From the NCBI GenBank assembly GCA_963210315.1, contig OY723265.1:682001-746000 (forward strand): a stretch of 64,000 bases of DNA, in the 5' to 3' direction. The notes below the pieces were generated by a model. The model did no database searches. It saw only the letters and a program-made list of their open reading frames with translations, and was not told the DNA's origin. This document shows, piece by piece, positions 20,234 to 31,324 of this stretch (position 1 is the stretch's first letter; each line of letters begins with the position of its first letter). This DNA comes from Rhynchopus euleeides. Its lineage: Eukaryota > Euglenozoa > Diplonemea > Diplonemida > Diplonemidae. The translations under genes were made by a program, and so were the position numbers.

Positions 20234-20450
20234 TATATCAAGTATAAATACAAGTATAATAGTTGACATGCAAGTATTATACTTGTATTTTTACTTGATA
20301 TACATGTATTTTACATGTATATTTCAGGCATATACATGTATTATACATGTATAATAGTTGACATGCAAGTATTATACATGTATAATACATGTATTATACT
20401 TGTAGTTATACATGTAAAATTTACAAGATCCCACCGTGCAATTACAAGGG

Positions 20451-20667
20451 GGGGGGGGGGTAGGTAGGTGGCAAAACCCCTTTTGTGTGTGAGGGGACAC
20501 ACACATTTTGTTTGCGCACACCTGTGCGTGAATGCATGACCATACGTGCGCTGCCAACAGCCCTTTTTCCCGTGACCTGAGACAGGTTATATGCAAAAAT
20601 GATACCAGCAACACAAACAAAACTGAACACACAAGACGGATCGCACATGAGCTACAGATACCATCAA
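20451..20667. other. 3' flank of the kinase gene
   Basis: G-run followed by mixed sequence; no gene or terminator recognised. Confidence 0.4.
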
Positions 20668-23600
20668 CTAAGAAGCGCGGACCACCCATCGGTTGGCACG
20701 GGGGTTCGACCCGTCGGAATCAGCAGATGCTTTCCGCGCGGACTGCGGCATCGGGCGCGGCTTTTCCAACTGCGCCTTTTCCAACTCAGCACCCGCAGGC
20801 ACCGTGACCTCCACAACGCTCTTCACAATCACCGCCCCACCTTCTTCCATCACAGAGCTGATGTCGTCCATCTCCAACTCCAGGTCACCTGCCGCTACCA
20901 CATTGTTCGGATTTGGCTCCGATGCCACAACACGCTGTCCAGCCTTCCGCCTCCCGCTCTTCAGCTGCGACACGCGCTTCTCCCTGCCCTCAAGGTATGT
21001 TTGGATGGTCCCTGTACTGGTGCCTATCGTCGTAATCGACATCAACGAGCTGCTCGACCGCAGCCTGGGGTGCGATCCACGGGGAGACGACATCCTCGTC
21101 CTCGCCTGCAACCCACGGGGCGACTCGAGACTCATGAGCTCATCGCCCGGGCCGTCGTAGGTATCGGCGTCGGTGACTGTCTGCTCCCTCTGGGAGGACA
21201 TTTCGACACCCGCCCTGGCCGCAACTTCGCGCGAAAGCTCCTCCGCATCCTCCAGGAAGTAGTGGTGCTCGATCAGCACCGAGGCTGCGGGGCGGTTTGA
21301 CGGGTCCCGTTCCAAGCAATCCCCGAGAAACATCTGGGAAGCATAGGTGAACTGCAGCGGTGTGACCACGCGCTCCTCAGAGCATATCCACGCCAGGGTG
21401 TCGATCTGCGAGAGCCCGAGGTGCGCCCAAGGCTGCGTTGCGGTAAGCATCTCCATCACAGTGCAGCCGAGGGACCAGATGTCGGCTTGCCACCCGTGCT
21501 CCTGAGCACGGAGGACTTCGGGGGCCATCCAAGCTGGGGTGCCCTGCACGCCGACAATCTGATCGACATCCATCATGGCGCTTGCGCCGAAGTCTGCGAG
21601 TTTGATTAACCCCTCCACCGTCAGGAGCACGTTGGCGCATTTGATGTCGCGGTGGACAACGCCCTGCTGGTGGAGGTGAGCAAGGCCCAGCAGAATCTGA
21701 AACGTATACTGCACTGCGGTTTCCTCGCTGAGGTGGCCGAATGTCTTCATCAGGCTGAGCAGGCTCCCACCCGGGACGTACTCCATGAAGATGTTGACGG
21801 CATTGCCGACCCGCTCCGTGAAGAAGTATTTTACAATGTGGGTGTGGTCCAGCGGCTCCATAATTTTGATCTCCTTCCTGAGCTGCTCCAGCTTCTGCGT
21901 CAGATTCTTATCGTTTGCGGTGAACTCGACATTCTTCACAGCCATCAGCTCCCCGGTGTCCATATTGAGCCCGATGTGCACCTTTCCAAAGCCGCCCTGC
22001 CCGATCAGGGCACCCTTCTTCCACCTCAGCGTTTTCTCGATCGTCTTGACCTGGCTGGGGTTGTTCCCGATCCCAGCAAAGGACTCCGTCCGAACACGGA
22101 AGGATTTCTTCGTCCCAATCACCGGACTGAGCCCGTCGGGCGAACAGGGGAGCCTCACAGAAAGCGCATTTTGCGTGCTGAGCGATTCTGACATCGTCGT
22201 CTGCCTCGTTGGCACGGCGCTCTCGGCAGAGGGATGCGGCCTGCCTGTCTTGCTGCAGTAGGGTGTCAGGGGGCTGGCGCACATTTCGCAGCGGGCCGTG
22301 GTGGTTGAGGCAGGCTCCTCCACGAAAGAAGCCCTGGTTGGCGAGCCCCGATCCTGAGGTCCGTTGACGGGGATCAAGGCGGGCGGGGGAACCGGCACTG
22401 CGAGGGGCGATTGGCTCGCGGTCCGCGCGCTGAGCCGGCGTGCGGCAATTCTCCCAAAATGCCCCTTCGGCGACTTCAGCGGGAGACCCATCGCTGCCGA
22501 GAGGGAGATCTGGCTCGCCCGAGTTGGAATCGACGATGTGTCGGAGTCTATCAGCCGGTGCTCCGTCAGCTTCACCTTGCGTGTCGTCAGGACGCTGTCC
22601 CCCACAACCCCGCTCGGAGATGCCATCCCCGACCCGAACGACTTGAGGCTGGACCGGATGCTCCTCACCGAGGCCTTCGGCGAGGACTCCGGCAAACTGG
22701 AATCCGTGTCAGACAGCATGCTGGCATTCCGAACCATCCCGAGCCCCAGCGATGAGGGCAGCCGTATGGGCCTGTCGTTTGGAAAACCCCTGCTCACCCT
22801 CGGGGACTCGACTGGCTGCCCTGGGAACATCGCATCCATCGGCACAGCGAGAGAGCACCTCCCGCTTGTCAGAGAACTGTTGGTGATGGAGGCATCGCTA
22901 TCGGTGGGGTTGGCTTCCTTGCGGTATTTCTCGTCGGGCTCAGCGACGTTCACAGCCTCGTCAACACGGTGGCGCACCTGAGGTGAGGCATATCGCTTCT
23001 TCATAGCGGCTGGCACCTCAACCACGTTGTCGGCATTGTCCTTCTCAGCAGGTGCCTCATCCCAGGCGGGGATGGGGAGCGCGAAGCCCCGCGACACCCA
23101 CACGACAGCCTTGGCAGGCCTGGCGTAGCGCCTCGCTATGCCCACCACCAGCAGGGCAGCCACCGCGATGACCGGGGGGAGGGAGAAGGCCGCACAGCGC
23201 TCCGCACTGACCTTCTCGAAGAGATGCCCGCCTGTGTGGACGGCACCCCAAGGCGGTGCGGAGGGGTCGAGGTGGACCAAGGAGGCGCCGTCCTGCATGA
23301 GGAGGGTCACGGTGCGGAGGGTGTCGGCAGTGGCAGGGGTGGCAGGCAGGTGTCCCAGATGCTGCAGCCCGGCAGCCACGGCGAAGGTTGCGGAGCATGC
23401 GGTTGCGATGGCAGCCCACAGGGTGGGGCGGGTGAAGTCGGCAGCGAGCATGGCTGCCGCCAGGAGCGGCACGGCACAGCCGGAATCGCCCCGATCCGAT
23501 GTGATGAGGAGGAGGAGCGAGGCCACCACCACGTTGAACCACTGCACAACACAGCACTTCGTGATGGTGCGCAAGGTGGCACTCCTGTATGTTATGAAGA

Positions 23601-24123
23601 AAAGCGCGACAGATAGAATCGCTGCAGCGGTATGTATCGCTTGGGCTCCTGCGAGGGGAGCACAGACAACCTTGGTTCTCACCCGATCCACCACAACGAT
23701 GCGCTGGAGGATCCATGCGGTGAGGTCATACGCAGGCGATGTGGAGTTGGAGGCGCCCCCATCCGGAAAGGTGTGTAACTGCAGGAGTGTCTCCGCAGAG
23801 ATACCGAAGGCGGACAGCGGGGTCTGGCTGGTGGACTCCCAGGAGTGGTCCCTTCCCGAAGCGAGGTGCAGCACGCTCAGAATCACGCAAAGAAAATTCG
23901 CACCACTCCATATGGCATGGCACGCCAGAGCCCCCTGCCTCACGTCAATCAGAAAGGCCTCTTGTGGTGACCCGGGCGTATACATATCAGTAACTGGTCT
24001 TGGACTAGGGCTGGCGCTCAGTGAGAGAACGTCGAGATTGTCCCGTGGAGGGAAAGGTACGGTGGCGACAGACTCGCTCGAATCCTCATCCGGTGATGAA
24101 TGCTCCACTTCCGGCCATTCCAT
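20668..24123 (-). CDS. Transmembrane MAP3K-like Ser/Thr protein kinase, 1151 aa
   Basis: Intronless frame from ATG 24123 to the stop at 20668. Residues 1-335 form a multi-pass membrane region with hydrophobic helices near 66-88, 161-178, 190-207, 217-233, 235-254 and 316-331. Residues ~400-690 are Ser/Pro-rich and probably disordered, with many SP sites. The kinase domain spans ~700-957: glycine loop IGQGGFGKVH, Lys730 in AVKNV, HRDIKCANVLL with the catalytic Asp, DFGAS, and GTPAWMAPEV. All catalytic residues are present, so it should be active. The activation-loop pattern GTPxWMAPEV and the HRDIK(C)AN motif place it with STE11/MEKK-type MAP3Ks. The tail is again Ser-rich. It probably relays a signal from a membrane; the ligand is unknown. 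An N-terminal membrane domain on a MAP3K is unusual. Confidence 0.9.
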   Translation of the reverse strand: MEWPEVEHSSPDEDSSESVATVPFPPRDNLDVLSLSASPSPRPVTDMYTPGSPQEAFLIDVRQGALACHAIWSGANFLCVILSVLHLASGRDHSWESTSQTPLSAFGISAETLLQLHTFPDGGASNSTSPAYDLTAWILQRIVVVDRVRTKVVCAPLAGAQAIHTAAAILSVALFFITYRSATLRTITKCCVVQWFNVVVASLLLLITSDRGDSGCAVPLLAAAMLAADFTRPTLWAAIATACSATFAVAAGLQHLGHLPATPATADTLRTVTLLMQDGASLVHLDPSAPPWGAVHTGGHLFEKVSAERCAAFSLPPVIAVAALLVVGIARRYARPAKAVVWVSRGFALPIPAWDEAPAEKDNADNVVEVPAAMKKRYASPQVRHRVDEAVNVAEPDEKYRKEANPTDSDASITNSSLTSGRCSLAVPMDAMFPGQPVESPRVSRGFPNDRPIRLPSSLGLGMVRNASMLSDTDSSLPESSPKASVRSIRSSLKSFGSGMASPSGVVGDSVLTTRKVKLTEHRLIDSDTSSIPTRASQISLSAAMGLPLKSPKGHFGRIAARRLSARTASQSPLAVPVPPPALIPVNGPQDRGSPTRASFVEEPASTTTARCEMCASPLTPYCSKTGRPHPSAESAVPTRQTTMSESLSTQNALSVRLPCSPDGLSPVIGTKKSFRVRTESFAGIGNNPSQVKTIEKTLRWKKGALIGQGGFGKVHIGLNMDTGELMAVKNVEFTANDKNLTQKLEQLRKEIKIMEPLDHTHIVKYFFTERVGNAVNIFMEYVPGGSLLSLMKTFGHLSEETAVQYTFQILLGLAHLHQQGVVHRDIKCANVLLTVEGLIKLADFGASAMMDVDQIVGVQGTPAWMAPEVLRAQEHGWQADIWSLGCTVMEMLTATQPWAHLGLSQIDTLAWICSEERVVTPLQFTYASQMFLGDCLERDPSNRPAASVLIEHHYFLEDAEELSREVAARAGVEMSSQREQTVTDADTYDGPGDELMSLESPRGLQARTRMSSPRGSHPRLRSSSSLMSITTIGTSTGTIQTYLEGREKRVSQLKSGRRKAGQRVVASEPNPNNVVAAGDLELEMDDISSVMEEGGAVIVKSVVEVTVPAGAELEKAQLEKPRPMPQSARKASADSDGSNPRANRWVVRAS

Positions 24124-26631
24124 GGATTGCTGGGGTGGGGTGGGGAGGGGACGAAGGGGTGTGGGGAGTGGGTGTGTTGTTCTGTCTCAAATCCCCGCTG
24201 CCCACATCCCGCCCCCCCCACCCCCCCTCTCCCGCAGCAGTATGGGGATATGGGGTGCGAAAAAAAAAGAGACAGCAGTTTGGCTGGGGCAACAACGACA
24301 CAATCACTTACCCTCCCCCCCCCCCCACCAACCGGCGTACCGTGTAAGTGATGTGTAGTCTGCTTCAAAACAGCACCTGGGATGAGTGTGGGGCTATGGG
24401 GTGATGAAAGGGCTGGTTGGCTTTGGGTTGGTGCTGGATCCAGGCTAAAAATAATCAAGCAGTGTGTGATGGCGTTGCTGTTGGTGAGGGTGGAAAAACA
24501 ACATCACCCAAATCTGAGGGAGACTGGGTTTGGGGGGGCGGGGGGCGGGGGGGGCGTCCTGGACACCACGCAACACCAAGATCTGGAATTTCTTGTTTGT
24601 TCAATGTTGGATATGTGGGGTAGGAGTGTGCTGTCAGAGACTCTGTCTGACTCACCCATTTTGTTGCCTTTTTTTTTGCACTGAATATCGCAAGAAGAAG
24701 AAGAAGTTCTTCTGAAGAAGAAGAAGAAGAAAATAAAAGGAGGAATAAAAAGCGGCAGTTGGGGAGGGGGACGTGTGTTTGACGAGGAGCTCCCCGCCCC
24801 CGCCCCCCCCGCCCCCCCCCACCCATCCATTTCACAGATCCCCCCAACATACACGCCCTGCGCCCTCGTCGCCCTCCTCCACCCCCCCCCCCCAAGGTTC
24901 TCTCTCTGCAGAGAAGATTAGAAGTTTTGCACATTTGTGGGATTAGCACCACCAAAACAAACCTCCCCCTCACCCTGTCTGCTGGTGCATGAGACCTGAC
25001 GGATGGATGACAGGTAGCGTCAAGGCACCCCCCCCCACCCCCCCCCCCCGATACCCACCACAAGGGAGGGCGGGAGTGAAATAGAAGAAAAAAAGCGCAG
25101 AGTTGTCTCCGTTCACTCGTTTATGCAGGTGGTGTGTGGCATTGTCCGACACAGGGGGGGTACAGTTCATTCGGAGGTGAAGAAGAAGCGAGTTGTGCCT
25201 CACGAGGGGGGGGGGGGGGGCGGGAAATTGGACAGACCCGCCCTCTCTGCGGTGGAAACCTTGAGGGAACAACACGCGCACACACAAACTGGGGGCCACG
25301 GAGGGGGAATCCTCAAAGGTGACGGACGTGAGGGGAGGTGCTTCTGACGAGAAAGGTCGCGCTAGACAGACACCGCCTTAAAACCTTAACCTTTAAACTG
25401 GTTTCAACACACACACACGCACGCCCTCCCCCGCCACCCATCACCAATGGGTTGGATCTTGTGCAGAACGCTTCACGGTGGTGGGGTGTGGGGGGTAGGG
25501 GGGGTGAGCCCTGCGGTTCGAAACAATTCCTCTGACTGCTTTTACCGCCGAAACCTAGCAATTCGGGGAGGGGTAGTGAAATAGAAGCAGAAGGGGGCGG
25601 GGGCGGGGAGGGAGAGGCGTGTGTCCATTCTTCGGGATTTTTCAGGAATGCTGGAGGGGGAAACCCCCCCCCCCCATCCCCGCTTTTTTAGCAAATGTTG
25701 TGGGTAACCACGGCGGCACAAACGTTTTTCCGCCGTAAAATCCCCCGAACTCTGGCTGATCAAACATTGGGTTCGCTGATCCGCATCGAACAGAAGCCCC
25801 GCTACTACGAGGAGGCTGCTGCAAGACAAAACCTGACAACACAACCCTTGACTTTTGATTTGCCTTTAGATTTGGGATGGTGCAGCCTATCCTGGGGCAC
25901 AGCTCCCACCCCCACCCCCACCCCCTCCACGCAAGCCTGACACACTAGATCCGATCCCTCCCACCCACCCCCCCCACACCGTTTTTCACTTCGGTGTCTT
26001 CCCCCAACTTGAACCTCGGATGAACCACCCACCCACCCACCCCTTCTCCCTTCTCCCTTCCCCTGCGAGTCGCGTATGCATCCCCCCCCCCCCCCCTCCC
26101 TAAAACCTGTTCCTTTTCTCTTCGTTTCTCTTCTCTTCTTCCTCCGAAGACAGCTCTGCTGTTCACACAATCTGGCCGAAAAAAACTGGGCGAGGTGGGG
26201 GTGAGGGGGGGGGGGCAGTAATGCGCAGTAGGACGAGTGGAAGGCAGGATGGTGAATCATGATGTGGGCTAGGCGTCGCGCTCTGGGGGGGGGGGTGGGG
26301 TTTAGTTGTCGAGAATGAAGGCAAAATGCAAGTCTGCCCAGCACTTTTCTCGCAATATTTGCCCCTTGTGGGGTGTGGGGGGAACAGCGCCGACCCTCGA
26401 AAAAAAAACACGGGCCCTGCAGGTGCCTGTTTTGTTTTGTCTGGTTTGGGTATTTTTTTGTCCTGTGGGAGTTGGTAAACTCCCCACTCTGCATGCTCGT
26501 GTGTGTGTGTGTGTGGTTATGAAGTTTTAAGGCGGTGTCGCCCTGCACGGGCAGTAGCACCTCCCCTTCAGTATCGCACTCCCGAAGGATTCCCCAACAC
26601 GACGTGACACCGGTTTCGACGCGTACTCTTC

Positions 26632-26662
<31 letters not shown>

Positions 26663-26676
26663 GGGGGAGAGGGGGA
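24124..26676. other. 2.5-kb noncoding region rich in poly-G/poly-C and simple repeats
   Basis: Contains a GAA/GAAGAA microsatellite (about 24690-24736), many G8-G26 runs and a GT repeat near 26502. Two copies or part-copies of the ~80-bp motif lie at 25077-25150 and 25576-25597. No convincing coding exon is seen on either strand. Confidence 0.5.
25077..25150 (-). repeat. ~80-bp recurrent motif, diverged copy
   Basis: Reads GTGAAATAGAAGAAAAAAAG, then GTTCACTCGTTTATGCAGGT on the + strand, matching the better copies at 37861-37935 and 42890-42974. A fourth partial copy (GTGAAATAGAAGCAGAAGG) is at 25576-25597. All have the same orientation and lie upstream of, or inside, minus-strand genes. Confidence 0.5.
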
Positions 26677-27746
26677 CACGGTGGGATCTTGTAAATTTTA
26701 CATGTATAACTACAAGTACCGTATACGTAAATATTTTGGAACGTAAATATTATGGAACGTAAATATTATGGAACGTAAATATTTTGGAACGCTGGTGGGT
26801 TGGCGTTCCAGATTTTTTTCGTTCCATAATATTTACAGGGCTTTCTGCGACTCGGGGACTTGGACCAGGTGATCGGACGGCATACAGAGTCCCTGACGGG
26901 ACCTACTCGTGCACTTTTCGCGCGATTCCTGACGCAAGCCGTCCTCACCACCGAGTCCCCAACTGGCCCTGTAAATATTATGGAACGTAAATATTATGGA
27001 ACGGACCGGCCAAAAATGGGCCCGTTCCATAATATTTACGTTCCATAATATTTACGTATACGGTACATGTATTATACATGTATAATACTTGCATGTCAAC
27101 TATTATACATGTATTTTTACTTGATATACATGTATTTTACATGTATATTTCAGGCATTTACATGTATTTTACATGTATAATACTTGTCATGCAAGTATTA
27201 TACATGTAAAATACTTGCATGACAAGTAAAATACTTGCATGCAAGTAAAATACATGTATTTTACTTGCATGCAAGTATTTTACTTGTCATGCAAGTATTA
27301 TACATGTATTTTACTTGTCATGCAAGTATTTTACATGTATAATACTTGCATGACAAGTAAAATACTTGCATGCAAGTAAAATACATGTATTTTACTTGCA
27401 TGCAAGTATTTTACTTGTCATGCAAGTATTATACATGTATTTTACTTGTCATGCAAGTATTTTACATGTATAATACTTGCATGACAAGTATTATACATGT
27501 AAAATACATGTAAATGCCTGAAATATACATGTAAAATACATGTATATCAAGTAAAAATACATGTATAATAGTTGACATGCAAGTATTATACATGTATTTT
27601 TACTTGATATACATGTATTTTACATGTATATTTCAGGCATATACATGTATTATACATGTATAATAGTTGACATGCAAGTATTATACATGTATAATACATG
27701 TATATACTTGTAGTTATACATGTAAAATTTACAAGATCCCACCGTG
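26677..27746. mobile_element. Element E, copy 2: CACTA-like, TSD GA
   Basis: Same CACGGTGGGATCTTG termini as E1, with GA duplicated at 26675-26676 and 27747-27748. The core holds one D MITE (D3) and ~660 bp of palindrome array. Confidence 0.87.
26719..27063 (-). mobile_element. MITE D3 (345 bp) with TA duplication
   Basis: Same orientation and length as D2; TA at both flanks; lies near the left end of E2. Confidence 0.92.
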
Positions 27747-27748
27747 GA

Positions 27749-28391
27749 TACGCGCTGCCATAGTGTTTTTTTAAATCCCACAACACCCCACCTCACCCCA
27801 AGCATCGCTGTTCCCACCCCCACCCCGGCCACCCTTGCCAACACACACACATGAATCTTTTTGGAAAGCATCAGTGACACCTGGTAGGGGCAAGCCAGTT
27901 CTTTCCCTTCAAGCGCACGCCGCTTGCTTGCGGGAGTCCGTCATTGTCCCAGTTGTGCTAGAGCTCTGAACCACACCTGGAAGCCATGGACCTCTCCCGC
28001 ATCTCCTCCGTGCGTGCGTGGCAGAGACACGCATACACCGGTGATGTGCATGGAGAGACTCCATTCCAGCTGTGCATATTGGAACACACACATCCTGGCC
28101 CACCCGGAAGCTGAGTTGGATGAAATTTGCTCCACATGACTTTGCGAGGAAAATCCGGAGACCACCGGGTGGAGGGGGGGGGGGGGGGAGGTGTCACTGA
28201 CTGCCAGGAACCCCACCCACCCACCCACCCACCCCTCCCTCCCATCCTAATCATCGTGCACCCACACCTTCGCCCTTCACACAGGCGAGGGTGCGTGTGT
28301 ACTGTGTGTGTGTAGAACGGCAAATGCATACCCAAAAAAAATAGCCCTAAGTGTGAGAGATTGAGAGGGAGAGACTGGCAGCAAACACATA
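27749..28391. other. Intergenic region, no supported gene
   Basis: Short overlapping frames only, a G-run near 28175 and CACC repeats near 28210. Confidence 0.4.
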
Positions 28392-28736
28392 CCGTATACG
28401 TAAATATTATGGAACGTAAATATTATGGAACGGGCCCATTTTTGGCCGGTCCGTTCCATAATATTTACGTTCCAAAATATTTACAGGGCCAGTTGGGGAC
28501 TCGGTGGTGAGGACGGCTTGCGTCAGGAATCGCGCGAAAAGTGCACGAGTAGGTCCCGTCAGGGACTCTGCATGCCGTCCGATCACCTGGTCCAAGTCCC
28601 CGAGTCGCAGAAAGCCCTGTAAATATTATGGAACGAAAAAAATCTGGAACGCCAACCCACCAGCGTTCCAAAATATTTACGTTCCATAATATTTACGTTC
28701 CATAATATTTACGTTCCAAAATATTTACGTATACGG
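28392..28736 (+). mobile_element. MITE D4 (345 bp) with TA duplication
   Basis: Termini CCGTATACG / CGTATACGG, TA at both flanks; same orientation as D1 and D5. Inserted in non-repeat DNA, so D moves independently of element E. Confidence 0.92.
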
Positions 28737-29221
28737 TATTTATTTCCTTCTTTTTTGCGGTGCAGAACGCAACGATCGACCTAACGAGGATGCATCCTTC
28801 GGCACAAACACACACACACACATGCACAGCAACCTTTTTTGTTCAGTGCAAATTGCACCGAGCGACCCCCGATGCTACCTCCACTGTCCTGGACACACGC
28901 ACACATACGGGAAGGGGTGTTTTTTTTGTTTTGTGAAGGGTTGCACTGAGCGGTTGCACCGAACCCTGTAGCTACATCCACACACACATACACCCCCCTC
29001 CCCTCACTTCCCGCGTATTGAGAGGGGGTGTGGGGTTTTTCCGAGAGAACAGAGGCCAGTGCGGACACCACGCTACACTTTTTTTTGGCTGTCTCGGCCA
29101 AGCCACGGTGTGTGTGGCGTCGAGACGAGATGACCAGGGCAGTGTACGACGCAGGCGTGCATATCGAGTATTTTTTTTTGGGGAATATTTTTTCTTGGAC
29201 GCCACGCAACTTTTTTTCACG

Positions 29222-29350
29222 CACGCCCGGTTACGGTAATCACTTTTTTCTCACGCTTTTTACTTTTTTCTCACGCCTTTTTCTTTTTTCTCACGCTTTT
29301 TTCTTTTTTCTCACGCTTTTTTTCTTTTTTTTTCACGCTTTTTTTGGCGT
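29222..29350 (+). repeat. Minisatellite with ~20-bp unit
   Basis: Unit approximately TCACGCTTTTTTCTTTTTTC, about six copies, with an inverted GGCGTGAAAAAAAA end. Confidence 0.8.
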
Positions 29351-29589
29351 GAAAAAAAAGTCCGTACAGTGATTTTCTGGAAGGGACCTGCGGCTGATTT
29401 TGTGAATGCACAAATCAGGCCTGAGCGGGTCTGCAGGTCACCAGGTCGGCTGCGGGGTGGGTTGGTGCGGTGGGTTCATCGGCCACGCTATCCAGCTCCC
29501 CCCGACCTCTGCCCAGAGCCAGAAGCGCAGCACCCCGCGGCGTGAGAAGTACGATCACCGCAAGCAGATAGACCTTTTAGAAGTGGATG

Positions 29590-29850
29590 CTGCATACCGT
29601 GTCGCACAGCAGGTAATGGTTCTTCACGGTGAACCACAGGTCAACCAGCAGAACCAGGGATCCCCAGGAAGACGAAGCTGTCGAGGGCAAATCAGAACGA
29701 GATGAGGTGTGACTCGCCGTTCTTGAGGGCGGAATACCCCAGACTTGGCGCTCTGGACGACATCCCCTGTGGAGTCGATCTCAGTCAGGACGTGGTACAG
29801 CCTGGAACCTCTGTATATTGGTGTTCTCAGACATACTCACATGAGCAACC
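29590..29850 (-). pseudogene. Decayed fragment of a membrane-protein gene
   Basis: Three reading frames in succession give protein-like sequence on the minus strand: 'LYHVLTEIDSTGDVVQSAKS', then 'ALKNGESHLISF' and, after a TGA, 'FALDSFVFLG', then 'LVLLVDLWFTVKNHYLLC'. They connect by two frameshifts and one in-frame stop. The last piece is a hydrophobic helix and is followed by GTATGC, the donor form used by the intact genes here. No complete relative is seen in the window, and the family is not recognised. Confidence 0.45.
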
Positions 29851-29999
29851 TCAAAAATGGGGCACAGTTTTTCGTTTTCACGGTAATAAAGCGATTTTAC
29901 GGTTTTTTCTCACGGCGTGAAGAGAAAAAACGACCAAAAGGCGGTTTTGGCGTTCAAAAGTTGCGTATTGTGCAAGAAAAACATGTCATCACCTTGAAA

Positions 30000-30097
30000 A
30001 GTACGGTAAAATCGACTCGGTTGGGGTTCGACGGCCACTCGGGGCCTTCGGCCCCTCGTGGCCGTCTCACCCCACCTCGTCGATTTTACCGTACTTT
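30000..30097. repeat. Large hairpin
   Basis: GTACGGTAAAATCGA at 30000 pairs with TCGATTTTACCGTAC at 30080. An inner stem has CGACGGCCAC and GTGGCCGTC arms and a GGGGCCTTCGGCCCC tip. Confidence 0.8.
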
Positions 30098-30120
30098 GTT
30101 TTCACGGTAATAAATAGTTA

Positions 30121-30465
30121 CCGTATACGTAAATATTATGGAACGTAAATATTATGGAACGGGCCCATTTTTGCCCGGTCCGTTCCATAATATTTACGTT
30201 CCAAAATATTTACAGGGCCAGTTGGGGACTCAGTGGTGAGGATGGCTTGCCTCAGGAATCGCACGAAAAGTGCACGAGTAGGTCCCGTCAGGGACTCTGT
30301 ATGCCGTCCGATCACCTGGTCCAAGTCCCCGAGTCGCAGAAAGCCCTGTAAATATTATGGAACGAAAAAAATCTGGAACGCCAACCCACCAGCGTTCCAA
30401 AATATTTACGTTCCATAATATTTACGTTCCATAATATTTACGTTCCAAAATATTTACGTATACGG
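30121..30465 (+). mobile_element. MITE D5 (345 bp) with TA duplication
   Basis: Same structure as D4 but with several core substitutions (for example TTTTTGCCCGG in place of TTTTTGGCCGG), so it is the oldest copy. It lies directly left of element M. Confidence 0.92.
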
Positions 30466-30489
30466 TATTTGGGATTATTTTTTGGGGAA

Positions 30490-30720
30490 ACTTCATATTT
30501 CGGCAGTACTTTTCCCGAAATTTCATATTTCGGCACAACTTTTTGAGAAATTTCATATTTCGACAGGACTTTTTCATAAATTTCATATTTCAACAAAACT
30601 TTTGCAAATTTTTCATATTTTGACACAACTTTTGCAGAAATTTCATATTTCGACAAAACTTTTTCATAAATTTCATATTTCAACAAAACTTTTCCGGAAA
30701 TTTCATATGTCAACAAAATG
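30490..30720 (+). repeat. ~30-bp minisatellite in the left arm of M (inverse at 34262-34440)
   Basis: About eight units of the form AAATTTCATATTTCRACAAA followed by ACTTTT; the right-arm copies run in reverse at 32820-32876 and 34262-34440. Confidence 0.85.
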
Positions 30721-30906
30721 GTCATTTTCAGCCAGAAAAAAATCTGGGTTTTTCACCTCCCCACCATTCCCTGGGTTGGACCTGGATGTCCAGATCAGCC
30801 GTGAAGCTTCATACAGGCGTTGTGCACTGAGTCATCTCAGACCTACGGGTTCTCTAGCCCCTCAGATTCAGACCATGCATTGTCCAGAACTGCACCCTCT
30901 CCTTTA

Positions 30907-31324
30907 ACACCAGTATATCCGCTGCTCATGGGCCCCTGACGACAAAAACTTGATCGTAGCTCATAGCAAAGATGGGTACCACGATCAAGGTTCATCTGTT
31001 ACCAGATGGAAGTCTCCTGTTTCCAGGTTTGCTTGGGTCTTGGCCTGATCGAAAGATCTGGCTGTGTTGTTTCTTACTCTGTTGTGCCTGTCATTTGAAG
31101 AACTGTGGGGGTCGGAACCGAGGAGGAGGAACTGCTGGGACAGAGCTGCATCTTCTCTTGAGACACCTCCCTTATCTGCGCTACACTCGCGGTAAACCCT
31201 AAACCTGGAAACAGGAGACTTCCATCTGGTAACAGATGAACCTTGATCGTGGTACCCATCTTTGCTATGAGCTACGATCAGGTTTTTGTCGTCAGGGGCC
31301 CATGAGCAGCGGATATACTGGTGT
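30907..31324. mobile_element. Element N: 418-bp TIR MITE with TA duplication
   Basis: Arms of ~125 bp (30907-31030 and 31197-31324) begin ACACCAGTATATCC. TA is duplicated (30905-30906 and 31325-31326). Removal restores CTCCTTTACTGGGGG, which is the exact inverse of the uninterrupted right arm of M at 32630-32645. Confidence 0.9.

Larger units (their letters stand above)
19085..20438. mobile_element. Element E, copy 1: CACTA-like element with palindrome arrays, TSD CA
   Basis: The terminal inverted repeats are CACGGTGGGATCTTG and its inverse, extending ~40 bp. CA is duplicated at 19083-19084 and 20439-20440. The core is an array of TACATGTA, TGCATGCA and GTATTATAC-type palindromes plus two copies of the D MITE in opposite orientations. 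There is no coding capacity; it is a non-autonomous element. Confidence 0.85.
19017..20450. mobile_element. Mini-element F, copy 2, split by E1
   Basis: CCCTTGTAATTGTCCGCC at 19017 pairs with ATTACAAGGG ending at 20450 only when E1 and one copy of its CA duplication are removed; the rejoined right end reads GGCGGACAATTACAAGGG, as in F1. F2 is therefore about 80 bp and older than E1. Confidence 0.8.

Noticed and set aside
19446-27720. CRISPR-like arrays
   Set aside because: The repeats are contiguous palindromes without unique spacers, in eukaryotic DNA with no cas genes.
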